Assembly (NCBI RefSeq): GCF_018070575.1
Contig: NZ_JAGPXN010000020.1
Span: forward strand, 62,001-126,000
DNA: 64,000 bases
DNA from: Micromonospora sp. C31
Lineage (GTDB): Bacteria > Actinomycetota > Actinomycetes > Mycobacteriales > Micromonosporaceae
Direction: 5' to 3'
In this document: one piece after another, positions 18,096 through 26,942 of the stretch
Layout: the number at the start of each line of letters is the position of its first letter
How positions within the stretch are numbered: position 1 is the first letter of the stretch
Notes under the pieces: generated by a model
The model's input: only the letters and a program-made list of their open reading frames with translations
What the model was told of the DNA's origin: nothing
The model's database searches: none
Translations under genes and position numbers: made by a program

Positions 18096-19511
18096 TCAGT
18101 AGGCGAACGCGAGCGGGCGTTCGGCGTCGTCGTGGGTGTCGTCGATGTCGGGGTCGGGGGTCAGGTCGGGTACGCCGGCCTTGGCGTAGCGCAGCAGCAG
18201 TTTGACCTCGACGACGGCGAGGGTGGCGTAGATGAGGGTGAAGGCGGTGAAGGAGGTGAGGACCTCGGTGAGCGAGACGCTGCGGGAGACGCCGTCGCGG
18301 GTGAGCATCTCGCCGAAGACGATCCACGGTTGGCGGCCCATCTCGGTGAAGATCCAGCCGAAGGAGTTCGCGGCCAGCGGCAGCAGGGGCATGACCAGGC
18401 CGGCGCGCAGCAGCCACCTGCTGGTGGGGGTGCGGCCCTTGCGTTGGCTCCAGAGCACCAGCAGGGCGATGGCGGCGGCGGCCATCCCGAAGCCGATCAT
18501 GAAGCGGAAGCTCCAGTAGGTGACCGGGATGATCGGGGTGTAGCTGCCGGCGCCGTACTGGGCGGCGTACTGGGCCTGCAGGTCGTTGATGCCCTGCACG
18601 GTGCCGTCGGGGTCGCCGGTGCCCAGCCAGGACAGCAGGTGCGGGATCTTGAGGGCGAACAGTTCGCGGCTGCCGTCGAGGCTGCCGATGGTGAGTACGG
18701 AGAACGAGGCGGGGCTCTCGGTGGTGTAGAGGCCCTCGGCGGCGGCCATCTTCATGGGCTGCACCTGGGTCATGATCTTGCCTTGGATGTCGCCGGTGAT
18801 GGCGACGGCGGCGGCGGAGACGAGGGTGACCCAGGAGCCGAACGTGGCGGCGAAGCGGTAGGCGGGGGTGTCGGCGCTGTCGCGGTTGCGTACCAGGTGC
18901 CACATGGCGACGGCGACCAGCAGCGAGCCGGCCACCAGGAACGCGCCGGCGATGGTGTGCGGGAACGTGATCATGGCGACCTTGTTGGTCAGCACGGCCA
19001 CGAAGTCGGTGAGTTCGGCGCGGCCGGTGTCGGGGTTGATGCGGTAGCCGACCGGGTTCTGCATGAACGAGTTCGCCGCGAGGATGAAGTAGGCGCTGAG
19101 GTTGCTGCCGATGGCGGCTGCCCAGATGCTGGCCAGGTGCAGGCGCCTGGGCAGCCGGTCCCAGCCGAAGATCCACAGGCCGATGAAGGTCGATTCCAGG
19201 AAGAACGCGACCAGTGCCTCGATCGCCAGGGGGGCGCCGAAGATGTCGCCGACGAAGCGGGAGTAGTCGCTCCAGTTCATGCCGAACTGGAATTCCTGCA
19301 CGATGCCGGTCACCACGCCCATGGCGAAGTTGATCAGGAAGAGCTTGCCGTAGAACTTGGTGAGTTTCAGGTACTTCTCGTCGCCGGTGCGGTGCCACAT
19401 CGTCTGCAGGATCGCCACCAGCACGGACAGGCCGATGGTCAGCGGTACGAAGAGAAAGTGGTAGACGGTGGTGACACCGAACTGCCAGCGGGCGACGTCC
19501 AACGCGTCCAC
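18096..19511 (-). CDS. cydA: Cytochrome bd quinol oxidase subunit I
   Basis: 471 residues from the GTG at 19511. The haem-ligand His is in VYHFLFVPLTIGLS, the proton-path Glu in EALVAFFLESTFIGLWIFG, and the quinol-binding loop region contains the invariant GRQPW (EMGRQPWIVFGE). This is the short Q-loop form typical of actinobacteria. It is the first gene of the cydAB operon. The palindrome at 19534-19550, only 22 bases upstream of the start codon, should overlap the promoter or leader, so repression by a dimeric regulator is likely. Confidence 0.96.
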   Translation of the reverse strand: MDALDVARWQFGVTTVYHFLFVPLTIGLSVLVAILQTMWHRTGDEKYLKLTKFYGKLFLINFAMGVVTGIVQEFQFGMNWSDYSRFVGDIFGAPLAIEALVAFFLESTFIGLWIFGWDRLPRRLHLASIWAAAIGSNLSAYFILAANSFMQNPVGYRINPDTGRAELTDFVAVLTNKVAMITFPHTIAGAFLVAGSLLVAVAMWHLVRNRDSADTPAYRFAATFGSWVTLVSAAAVAITGDIQGKIMTQVQPMKMAAAEGLYTTESPASFSVLTIGSLDGSRELFALKIPHLLSWLGTGDPDGTVQGINDLQAQYAAQYGAGSYTPIIPVTYWSFRFMIGFGMAAAAIALLVLWSQRKGRTPTSRWLLRAGLVMPLLPLAANSFGWIFTEMGRQPWIVFGEMLTRDGVSRSVSLTEVLTSFTAFTLIYATLAVVEVKLLLRYAKAGVPDLTPDPDIDDTHDDAERPLAFAY

Positions 19512-19533
19512 CAGTGACCCCCAGGGCTGTGCA

Positions 19534-19572
19534 TACTACGAGACGTAGTAAATACTACTGCGCGTCGTAGGA
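19534..19572. promoter_or_regulatory. BlaI/CopY-like operator upstream of cydA
   Basis: TACTACG (19534-19540) and CGTAGTA (19544-19550) are exact reverse complements around AGA. A weaker second copy follows (TACTACT at 19553, CGTAGGA at 19566). The TACTAC/GTAGTA half-sites resemble BlaI/MecI-family boxes. On the cydA strand the site overlaps a possible -10 (TAGTAT). No blaI-like gene lies in the window, so the identity of the regulator is inferred from the half-site only. Confidence 0.6.
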
Positions 19573-19709
19573 AATGCGGCAGGGGCGGGGGTCCCGAAGC
19601 GGCCCGGGACCAATGACCCTGATCACCTCGGCCGGGCGGCCCGACGGCCGGCACCCGTACGCCACCCGCCCCGCGCGGGTGGGCCCCCACGTGCGACCAT
19701 TGCGCGCTG

Positions 19710-20483
19710 ATGGACACCACCCGCCTTACCTGGCAGCCGCCCCTGATCTGGCGTGCCGCACAACTGTTCGCCCGCTTCGTCGTGGCGCTCCTGGCCCGCC
19801 TGGAGGTCACCGGCGACGTGCCCGAGGCGTTGCGCCGGGGCCCGCTGATCCTGGCCGCCAACCACATCAGCCCGTTCGACCCCGTCGTGCTCGCCGCCGC
19901 CTGCCGCGCCCGGGGCGTCTCCCCCCGGATCATGGCCACCGGCGGGCTGTTCCGTACCCCCGTCATCGGCACCGCGATGCGACGCGCCGGGCACCTGCGC
20001 GTCGACCGGGGCACCGCCGCCGTCGGCCGCGCCCTCGACGACGCCGCGACGGCGGTCTCCGGCGGCTCGGTGATCCTGGTCTACCCCGAGGGACGCATCG
20101 GCCTGGACCCGGACATGTGGCCCGAACGCGGCAAGACCGGCACCGCCCGGCTCGCCCTGACCTGCGGCGCCCCGGTGATCCCGGTCGCCCAGTGGGGCTG
20201 CCACGAGGTGGTGCCCTACCGTGCGCCCAAGGGCCTGCTGGCCGGTGTCGCCCGTGCCCTGGTGCGCCGTCCCGTCGTGCGGGTGCACTTCGGTGACCCG
20301 GTGGACCTCACCGACCTGACGCCGGCAGCCCCGGGCGCCGCCCTGCGCGCCACCGACCGGATCATCGGCGCCATCACCGACTCGCTTGTGCCGTTGCGGC
20401 CCGACGAGCCCGACCGGCCCCGCCACGTCGACCCGGGTCGCCCGGTCGACACCAGCCGCTCCCGGGGTCGCGGCAGAGCCTGA
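19710..20483 (+). CDS. Lysophospholipid acyltransferase family protein (PlsC-like)
   Basis: 257 residues. Acyltransferase motif I is NHISPFD (H-x4-D catalytic dyad) and motif III is YPEGRIG (PEGxR acceptor-phosphate site), with GAPVIPVAQWG as motif IV. A weak N-terminal hydrophobic segment (AAQLFARFVVALLARL) would hold it on the inner membrane face. It acylates lysophosphatidate or a related lipid. The C-terminal 30 residues are Pro/Arg/Asp-rich and probably disordered. A glycerophosphodiesterase gene follows 80 bases later, suggesting phospholipid turnover. Confidence 0.9.
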   Translation: MDTTRLTWQPPLIWRAAQLFARFVVALLARLEVTGDVPEALRRGPLILAANHISPFDPVVLAAACRARGVSPRIMATGGLFRTPVIGTAMRRAGHLRVDRGTAAVGRALDDAATAVSGGSVILVYPEGRIGLDPDMWPERGKTGTARLALTCGAPVIPVAQWGCHEVVPYRAPKGLLAGVARALVRRPVVRVHFGDPVDLTDLTPAAPGAALRATDRIIGAITDSLVPLRPDEPDRPRHVDPGRPVDTSRSRGRGRA

Positions 20484-20563
20484 TCCTCGACGCTCGCCCG
20501 GCGGGGGCAGCGGCGCCGCCGGCCGGTCACACGCCGGCCACCGCGCCCCGGCATACTCCCCGC

Positions 20564-21325
20564 GTGACCCACGCCTACCTCGACGGGCCCACACCGCTGG
20601 CGTTCGCCCACCGTGGCGGCGCCGCCGAGGGCGACGAGAACACCGCCGCGGCGTTCGCGCGGGCCATCGGGCTCGGCTACCGGTACGTCGAGACCGACGT
20701 GCACGGCACCGCCGACGGCGTCGCGGTGGTCTTCCACGACGCCACGCTGACCCGGGTCACCGGCGAGCCGGGGCGCATCGCCGACCTGCGCTGGGCCGAC
20801 CTGGCCTCGGTACGCGTCGGTGGCGCCGCCGTGGTCCCCCGCCTCGACGAGGTGCTCGACGCCTGGCCGCAGGTGCGGTTCAACATCGACGTCAAGGCCG
20901 ACGGCGGCGTCGAGCCGGCCGTGTCGACGCTCGCGCGCGTCGGGGCCGGCGACCGGGTGCTGCTGGCCTCGTTCAGCGACGCCCGGCTGGCCCGGCTGCG
21001 CGCCCTCACCCAGGGGCGCGTCGCCAGCAGCCTCGGCATGCGCGGGGTGGCCCGGCTGCGGATGGCGTCGCTGACCGGACGGCCGTTGCGGCTGCCCCCG
21101 TCGGTGGTGGCCGCGCAGGTACCGGTGCGCTACGGGCGCCTGCCCGTGGTGGACCGCCGGTTCCTGCGCCACGCCCACCGACTCGGCCTGCACGTGCACG
21201 TCTGGACGATCGACGAACCTGCCGAGATGCACGAGTTACTCGACCTTGGTGTGGATGGCATCATGACCGATCACGTCGGCGTGCTGCGCGACGTCTACCG
21301 CAGCCGCGGCCACTGGGCCGCCTGA
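20564..21325 (+). CDS. Glycerophosphodiester phosphodiesterase
   Basis: 253 residues from the GTG at 20564. GDPD TIM-barrel signatures: FAHRGGAAEGDENTAAAF (HR and E-N metal/catalytic residues), YVETDVHGTADGVAVVFHD (E-x-D and the second catalytic His), FNIDVKAD, and the C-terminal LHVHVWTIDEPAEM. It splits glycerophosphodiesters into sn-glycerol-3-phosphate and an alcohol. There is no signal peptide, so it is a cytoplasmic UgpQ-like form. Confidence 0.93.
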   Translation: MTHAYLDGPTPLAFAHRGGAAEGDENTAAAFARAIGLGYRYVETDVHGTADGVAVVFHDATLTRVTGEPGRIADLRWADLASVRVGGAAVVPRLDEVLDAWPQVRFNIDVKADGGVEPAVSTLARVGAGDRVLLASFSDARLARLRALTQGRVASSLGMRGVARLRMASLTGRPLRLPPSVVAAQVPVRYGRLPVVDRRFLRHAHRLGLHVHVWTIDEPAEMHELLDLGVDGIMTDHVGVLRDVYRSRGHWAA

Positions 21326-21343
21326 ACCGTTCGAAGGACCCCG

Positions 21344-22732
21344 ATGGCCGAGACCGTCACCCCCGCCGTGGACGACACCCCCACTCCGGCGAGCACCCGC
21401 CGCGAACGCAGCGGCTGGTACTTCTACGACTGGGCGATGTCCGCCTTCTCCACCACCGTCATCACCGTGTTCCTCGGCCCGTTCCTGACCACCGTGACCA
21501 AACTCGCCGCCGGCTGCGAACTGGGCGCCGACACCTGCTCCGGGTACGTCCACCCGCTGGGCATCAAGGTCGCCGCCGGCTCGTACTTCCCGTACCTGGT
21601 GTCGCTGTCGGTGTTCCTCACCGTCTTCGTGCTGCCGGTCGTCGGCGCGATCGCCGACCGGTCGGCGCACAAGAAGCGGCTGCTCGCCGCCGCCGCCTTC
21701 GTCGGCGCCGGCGCGACCGTCGGCATGCTCTTCGTCACCGGCGACCGGTATCTGCTCGGCGGGGCGCTGTTCATGATCGCCAACATCGCCTTCGGCGCCG
21801 GTGTGGTGGTCTACAACTCGTTCCTGCCGCAACTCGGTGGCCCCGACGACCGCGACGGCATCTCCAGCCGTGGCTGGGCGCTGGGCTACCTGGGCGGCGG
21901 CGTGCTGCTGGGGCTCAACCTCGTCGCGGTCAGCATGCTCGGCGAGGAGGGCAACCACCAGCGCACCCTCGACCTGGCCCGCTGGTCGATCGTGTCCGCC
22001 GGCCTCTGGTGGGCGGTGTTCACCCTGATCCCGCTGCGCTGGCTGCGCGAGCACCCCACCGCCGCCGCGCTGGCCGGCGGCAACCCGGTCACCGACGGGT
22101 TCCGGCAGCTCGGCCGCACCCTGCGCGAGCTCAAGGCGTACCCGCTGACGCTGTTCTTCCTGCTCGCGTTCCTGGTCTACAACGACGGCATCCAGACCGT
22201 CATCGCCCTGGCCAGCCAGTACGGCACCGAGGAGCTGAAGCTCGGGCAGAGCACCCTGATCGTCACCATCCTGCTGGTGCAGTTCCTCGCCTTCGGCGGC
22301 GCGCTGCTGCTCGGCGCCCTCGCCAAGCGCATCGGCGCCTGGAAGACCGTGCTGATCAGCCTGGTGCTGTGGACCGGGGTGATCCTCGGCGCGTTCCGGC
22401 TGCCCGCCGAGGCGCCGCTGCCGTTCATGATCCTCGGCGCCGCCATCGGCCTGGTGCTCGGCGGCAGCCAGGCGTTGAGCCGGTCGCTGTTCAGCCAGCT
22501 CATCCCCGCCGGCAAGGAAGGCGAGTACTACGGGTTCTACGAGATCAGCGACAAGGGCACCAGCTGGCTCGGCCCACTGGCGTTCGGCATCGTGTTCCAG
22601 CTCACCAACTCCTACCGGGTGGGCCTGGTGTCCCTGCTGATCTTCTTCGTCGTCGGATTCCTGCTGCTGCTGGCCGTGCCGATGCGTCGGGCGATCGTCG
22701 CCGCCGGCAACACCCCGCCCCGGGTGCTCTGA
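21344..22732 (+). CDS. MFS transporter, UMF1 (Atg22-like) family
   Basis: 462 residues, about twelve transmembrane spans. SGWYFYDWAMSAFSTTVITVFLGPFL is the signature opening of the UMF1 group, and the GAIADRSAHKKRLL loop between spans 2 and 3 is the MFS motif A equivalent. The C-terminus has LGGSQALSRSLFSQLIPAGK and FYGFYEISDKGTSWLGPL, also typical. Function is poorly known; fungal Atg22 effluxes amino acids from the vacuole. It starts 18 bases after the GDPD gene and is probably in its operon. Confidence 0.92.
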   Translation: MAETVTPAVDDTPTPASTRRERSGWYFYDWAMSAFSTTVITVFLGPFLTTVTKLAAGCELGADTCSGYVHPLGIKVAAGSYFPYLVSLSVFLTVFVLPVVGAIADRSAHKKRLLAAAAFVGAGATVGMLFVTGDRYLLGGALFMIANIAFGAGVVVYNSFLPQLGGPDDRDGISSRGWALGYLGGGVLLGLNLVAVSMLGEEGNHQRTLDLARWSIVSAGLWWAVFTLIPLRWLREHPTAAALAGGNPVTDGFRQLGRTLRELKAYPLTLFFLLAFLVYNDGIQTVIALASQYGTEELKLGQSTLIVTILLVQFLAFGGALLLGALAKRIGAWKTVLISLVLWTGVILGAFRLPAEAPLPFMILGAAIGLVLGGSQALSRSLFSQLIPAGKEGEYYGFYEISDKGTSWLGPLAFGIVFQLTNSYRVGLVSLLIFFVVGFLLLLAVPMRRAIVAAGNTPPRVL

Positions 22733-22791
22733 GCCGCACACCGTCCGCGCCGGCCGGATCAAGCGACGTCGATCGGCTAGGCTGCCCGACC

Positions 22792-23505
22792 GTGACCGAC
22801 CACGCCGCCGCCCCGACCTGCCTGGCGCGCCCGCCGCTGGGCCCCGACGACTCCCCCGCCGGGTGCGCCGCGGCGCGGGGCGTGGACGGGCGCCCGCTGC
22901 ACGCCGCGGCGTTGAAGTTCTTCTGGGGACCCATGGACTGCGGCAAGTCCACGATGGCGTTGCAGATGAACCACAACCACTCCCGGCAGGGCCGCCGCGG
23001 CCTCGTCACCACCCGCATCGACCGCTCGCTCGGCCCGCAGGTCACCACCCGCATCGGCCTGGCACACGAGGCCGTCGAGGTCACCGACGAGGTGGACCTG
23101 CGTGCCCTCGTACGCGACACCTGGGCCGAGGGCGTGCGGGTGGACTACCTCATCTGCGACGAGGCGTCGTTCTACAACCTGGAGCACATCGAGCAGATGG
23201 CCGAACTGGTCGACAGCTACGACGTCGACGTGTACGCGTTCGGGCTGGCCACCGACTTCCGGTCGTGCCTGTTCCCGGCCGCGCAGCGGCTGTTCGAGCT
23301 GGCCGACGAGGTGGCCCGCATCCAGGTCGAGGTGCTCTGCTGGTGCGGCCGGGAAGGGCTGCTCAACGCCCGGGTGGTCGACGGTCGGGTGGCCCGCGAG
23401 GGCCTGCAGGTCGTCATCGGCGACACCGTGGACAACGCCGAGGTGCGCTACCAGGTGCTCTGCCGCCGGCACTACCGCGCGGGCGAACTCGGCCCCCGCG
23501 GCTGA
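22792..23505 (+). CDS. tdk: Thymidine kinase (type II)
   Basis: 237 residues from the GTG at 22792. Walker A is FWGPMDCGKSTMAL, Walker B is DYLICDEASF, the substrate lasso region includes VYAFGLATDFRSCLFPAAQRL, and the structural zinc site has CWCG and the C-terminal CRRHY. It phosphorylates thymidine to dTMP in the salvage pathway. The ~40-residue N-terminal leader before LKFFWGPMDCGKS is longer than usual and Cys/Pro-rich, so the true start could lie further inside. Confidence 0.94.
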   Translation: MTDHAAAPTCLARPPLGPDDSPAGCAAARGVDGRPLHAAALKFFWGPMDCGKSTMALQMNHNHSRQGRRGLVTTRIDRSLGPQVTTRIGLAHEAVEVTDEVDLRALVRDTWAEGVRVDYLICDEASFYNLEHIEQMAELVDSYDVDVYAFGLATDFRSCLFPAAQRLFELADEVARIQVEVLCWCGREGLLNARVVDGRVAREGLQVVIGDTVDNAEVRYQVLCRRHYRAGELGPRG

Positions 23506-23509
23506 GGCC

Positions 23510-23968
23510 TCAGTACGGGTCGCCGCACACCCGCCAGTCGCCGTCCTCACGCACCACCGACAGCTTCCGCTCCTCGGTGCGGCCGCTGTCGCGCGTCAGC
23601 CGTACGGTGACCGTGCCGCGTGGGCGGCCACCCCGGGTCGCCACCGACACGTCGACGATCTCGTAGCCGTCGACCACCGGCGGGGTGCGCAGCCAGCTGG
23701 TGAACCCGAGCGGGCTCCACCGGCTACGCGCGTCGGCGCACAGCCGGTCGTACGCGCCGTCGGTGTCGCCCGCCGCCACCGAACGCAGGAACCCGTCGGC
23801 GGTCTCCCGCACCGGGCCGCTGGCCTGCGTGACCACCTGCACGTTCCAGGCACCCAGCCCGGCCACCCCGACGCAGCACATCAGCACGGTCACGCCCGCG
23901 ATCACCAACCCGGTACGCACCGGGCGGCCCCGACGGGCCGGCCGGCTCCACGGCTGCTCAGCGCCCAC
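23510..23968 (-). CDS. Single-span membrane protein with extracytoplasmic NTF2/DUF4878-like domain
   Basis: 152 residues from the GTG at 23968. A basic N-terminus (SRPARRGRPVR) precedes one membrane span, TGLVIAGVTVLMCCVGVAGL. The outside domain begins VRETADGFLRSVAAGDTDGAYDRLCADARSRW and ends VVREDGDWRVCGDP; that helix pattern plus two Cys likely to form a disulfide matches the small NTF2-like/DUF4878 domains common in actinobacterial surface proteins. No enzymatic residues are evident. It is convergent with tdk (4-base gap). Confidence 0.75.
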   Translation of the reverse strand: MGAEQPWSRPARRGRPVRTGLVIAGVTVLMCCVGVAGLGAWNVQVVTQASGPVRETADGFLRSVAAGDTDGAYDRLCADARSRWSPLGFTSWLRTPPVVDGYEIVDVSVATRGGRPRGTVTVRLTRDSGRTEERKLSVVREDGDWRVCGDPY

Positions 23969-24218
23969 CCGTCGACCGTAGAGAACCGCTGGGCCCGTCC
24001 GCAGGAAAGTCGGCACGCTCGTCTTGGCGCCCCGACCCGCCAACGTCGAGGACGGTCCGCCGGACGGATGCTCGTGAGCGCCTGGCCCGCACCGATCGTG
24101 AAGGGCCTCGTCGCCGGAGCCCCTGATCCGGGCACCGGCCAGGCGCTATGGTGGTCCTTCGCGCTGGGTGCCGACCTGATTCGCGGCGTGGCCGCCCATC
24201 GCGAGCGAGGGGACCGAC

Positions 24219-25739
24219 GTGGACCTCGGTGAGCTGTACGTGATGCTGGCCGTCGGCACCGGCGTCGTCCTGGCCAGCGTCGGTGCCGCGCGGCTGGCCA
24301 GCCGGCTGGGCATGCCGGTGCTGCTGGCGTACCTCGCCGTCGGCCTGCTGCTGGGCCAGGACGTCGCCGGCTTCCCGTTCGACGACGCGGCCCTGGCCCA
24401 GGCCCTGGGCCTGGCCGCGCTGGCGGTCATCCTGGTGGAGGGCGGCCTGACCACCAGGTTCAGCGACGTACGCGGGGTGCTGGCGCCCGCGTCGGTGCTG
24501 GCCACCGTCGGCGTGTTCGTCAGCGTCGCCGTCACCGCCGCGGCGGCTCACCTGCTGCTGGACGTCGGCTGGCAGATGGCGCTGCTGCTGGGAGCGGTCG
24601 TGTCGTCCACCGACGCCGCGGCGGTCTTCTCCGTGCTGCGTGCGGTGCCGCTGCCCCGGCGGCTGACGAGCCTGGTGGAGGCCGAGTCCGGGCTCAACGA
24701 CGCCCCCACGTTGATCCTGGTGCTCGCCTTCAGCGCCGCCACCCTCGACGCCGTCGCGCCCCTGCCGCTGGTCGCCACGATGGCCTACCAGCTGCTCGCC
24801 GGTGGCGCGATCGGCGTGGCGACCGGCGCGGCCGGCGTGTGGCTGCTGCGCCGGCTGACCCTGCCCACGTCCGGCCTGTACCCCATCGCGACGGTCGCCT
24901 GCGGGGTGCTGGCCTTCGCCGTCGCCGGCCTGACCCAGACCAGCGGCTTCCTGGCCGCCTACCTGGCCGGGCTGGTGCTCGGCAACGCCGGCCTGCCACA
25001 CCGGCGGGCCACCCACTCGGTCGCCGAAGGGCTGGGCTGGATCGCCCAGATCGGCCTGTTCGTCATGCTCGGCCTGCTGGCCACGCCCAGCGAGCTGCCC
25101 GCCGCGATCGTGCCCGCCGTCGTGGTCGGCACGGCGCTGCTGCTGCTCGCCCGGCCCGCCTCGGTGCTGGTCTCGCTGGCCGCGTTCCGGATCCCCCTGC
25201 GCGAACAGGCCTTCCTGTCGTGGGCGGGACTACGCGGTGCCGTGCCGATCGTGCTGGCCACCATCCCGGTCGTCGGTGGGGCCCCCGACAGCGAACAGGT
25301 CTTCAACATCGTCTTCGTGCTCGTCGTGGTGTTCACCCTCATCCAGGCCCCCACCCTGCCGTGGCTGGCGCGACGGCTCCGCCTCACGTCGCACGAGCTG
25401 GGAGCCGACCTGCAGATCGAGCTGGCACCGCTGGACGCCATGGAGGCCGACCTCATCCACGTCACCGTCGAACCCGGCTCCCGCCTGCACGGCGTCTACC
25501 TGCCCGAGCTGCGGCTGCCGCCGCCGGCCGCGACCACCCTCGTGGTGCGCGGCGAGGACACCTTCGTACCCGACGGGCACACCCGGCTGCGCGTCGGCGA
25601 CCAGCTGGTCATCCTCACCACCCCACCCGTGCGCGACGCCACCGAACGGCGCCTGCGCGCCGTCGCCCGCGCCGGCCGGCTGGCTACCTGGTTCGGCGAA
25701 GCCGAACATGTCGCTTCACCCCACGACAGGAGGCAGTGA
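24219..25739 (+). CDS. K+/H+ antiporter, CPA1 family with C-terminal TrkA_C domain
   Basis: 506 residues from the GTG at 24219 (GAGGGG upstream). Residues 1-~390 form about twelve spans; the exchange core is visible as GAVVSSTDAAAVFSVLR and LVEAESGLNDAPTLILVLA, and LSWAGLRGAVPIVLATIPV matches the conserved late helix. Residues ~410-495 form a TrkA_C (RCK_C) domain: LDAMEADLIHVTVEPGSRLH, then LRVGDQLVILT. This layout is that of NhaP2/CvrA-type K+/H+ antiporters gated by a cytosolic ligand (nucleotides or cyclic di-AMP in some relatives). Which ligand applies here is unknown. Confidence 0.88.
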   Translation: MDLGELYVMLAVGTGVVLASVGAARLASRLGMPVLLAYLAVGLLLGQDVAGFPFDDAALAQALGLAALAVILVEGGLTTRFSDVRGVLAPASVLATVGVFVSVAVTAAAAHLLLDVGWQMALLLGAVVSSTDAAAVFSVLRAVPLPRRLTSLVEAESGLNDAPTLILVLAFSAATLDAVAPLPLVATMAYQLLAGGAIGVATGAAGVWLLRRLTLPTSGLYPIATVACGVLAFAVAGLTQTSGFLAAYLAGLVLGNAGLPHRRATHSVAEGLGWIAQIGLFVMLGLLATPSELPAAIVPAVVVGTALLLLARPASVLVSLAAFRIPLREQAFLSWAGLRGAVPIVLATIPVVGGAPDSEQVFNIVFVLVVVFTLIQAPTLPWLARRLRLTSHELGADLQIELAPLDAMEADLIHVTVEPGSRLHGVYLPELRLPPPAATTLVVRGEDTFVPDGHTRLRVGDQLVILTTPPVRDATERRLRAVARAGRLATWFGEAEHVASPHDRRQ

Positions 25740-25878
25740 CGCAGCTGGAGCGCGTGCCGCCGCCGAACTGCCGGTCGCCGGCGCCCGGGGCGGGCATCGC
25801 CCGCTGAGCCGCGCGCCGGCCACCCGGACCCGCGGGCCGCGCGCGGCCGCCGACCCCGCCGGGTGGATCTTCGACCCG

Positions 25879-25910
25879 GGCGCCGCGGCGTCCAGCTCAG
25901 CCGCGGCGCC
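25879..25910. terminator. Bidirectional terminator hairpin
   Basis: GGCGCCGCGGC (25879-25889) and GCCGCGGCGCC (25900-25910) pair perfectly over a 10-base loop. The hairpin sits between the convergent antiporter and recombinase genes; the right arm lies in the last codons of the recombinase. Confidence 0.6.
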
Positions 25911-26895
25911 GGGCCCGGGCCGCCCAGATGGCGTACGCGGGGTCGCGGTCGAGGTTGTGCCGGTCGCGGTCGTAGCGGCGGGTGGTGCGCGGGTCGGCGT
26001 GGCCCATTGCGTCCTGCACGTCCTCCAGGGGCACGCCCTCGGCGCGGGCGGTGGTGGCGAACGCGTGCCGCAGCGAGTGCGGCGACAGTCTCGCCCACGC
26101 CGGGATGCCGGCCGTGCGGGCCAGCCGGCGCACCAGCCGGAACATCGCGTGCCGGTCCAGCCGGGCCCCGCTGGCGGTGACCAGCAGTGGGCCGGTCAGC
26201 TCGGGCACCGCCACGCCCTGCGCGGCGGCCCGCTGGGCCAGGTAGGCGTCGAGGGCGTACGCGGTGCCGGGGGTCAGGGCGCGGCGGCGGAACTTGCCGC
26301 CCTTGCCGACGAAGCGGACACTGCGGTGGCCCCGCTCCGCGCCGAGGTCGGCCAGGTCGAGCGACACCAGCTCCCCCACCCGCAGCCCGAGGTCGGCCAG
26401 CAAGGCGATGGCGGCCCGGTTGCGGGCGGCGGTCGGCCCGGTGTCGGCCTCGGCGGCGGCGAGCAGCGCGTCGACCTCCTCGGGGGTGAGCCCGACCGTG
26501 GCGGAGTGGTCCCGGTCGATACGGGGGCGGTCGGCGCCGGCGACCGGGTTGGCCTCCACGGCGCGCAGCTTGACCAGGAAGTCGTACCAACTGGACAGGG
26601 CGGAGAGCCGGCGGGCGACGGTGGCCGGGGTGAGCGGCCTGCCGGTACGCACGCCGAGGGTGGCCTCCAGGGCCCGGGCGTACTCGTTGACGTGCAGGAA
26701 GTTCGCGTGCAGCGGGTCCAGTTCGCAGGCGGCGCACCAGGCGAGCCAGCCGGCGACGTCGCGCCGGTACGCGTCGCGGGTGTGCTCGGACAGCCGCCGG
26801 TTGCGCAGCCACGCCTCGGTGAAGTCGACGGGCCCCCCGGGCAGGGCCAGCGGGGTGGGCCGGCTTGGCCGCGCCGGAGCGTTCGGGGAGAGCAT
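25897..26895 (-). CDS. Tyrosine recombinase XerC/XerD-like
   Basis: 332 residues from the ATG at 26895. The N-terminal core-binding domain (LSEHTRDAYRRDVAGWLAW) is followed by the catalytic domain with the full set: ADLGLRVGELVSLDLA (Arg), GKGGKFRRRA (Lys), LSPHSLRHAFATTA (H-x-x-R), AMGHADPRTTRRYDRDRHNL (His and Tyr nucleophile). Distinct from the recombinase at 6534-7544: MGHADPRTTRRYD is the version more often seen in integrase-like Xer paralogues. A chromosome-dimer or element-excision role cannot be separated by sequence alone. Confidence 0.9.
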   Translation of the reverse strand: MLSPNAPARPSRPTPLALPGGPVDFTEAWLRNRRLSEHTRDAYRRDVAGWLAWCAACELDPLHANFLHVNEYARALEATLGVRTGRPLTPATVARRLSALSSWYDFLVKLRAVEANPVAGADRPRIDRDHSATVGLTPEEVDALLAAAEADTGPTAARNRAAIALLADLGLRVGELVSLDLADLGAERGHRSVRFVGKGGKFRRRALTPGTAYALDAYLAQRAAAQGVAVPELTGPLLVTASGARLDRHAMFRLVRRLARTAGIPAWARLSPHSLRHAFATTARAEGVPLEDVQDAMGHADPRTTRRYDRDRHNLDRDPAYAIWAARARRRG

Positions 26896-26942
26896 GTGAA
26901 AAAGGTTCTCAGCTTCGGGTCGGGAACGGGAGGAGGCGCGCC

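Noticed and set aside
23969..24218. Possible cyclic di-AMP riboswitch before the K+/H+ antiporter
   Set aside because: I looked for the conserved ydaO/yuaA blocks and did not find them; only a possible -10 (TATGGT) is visible.
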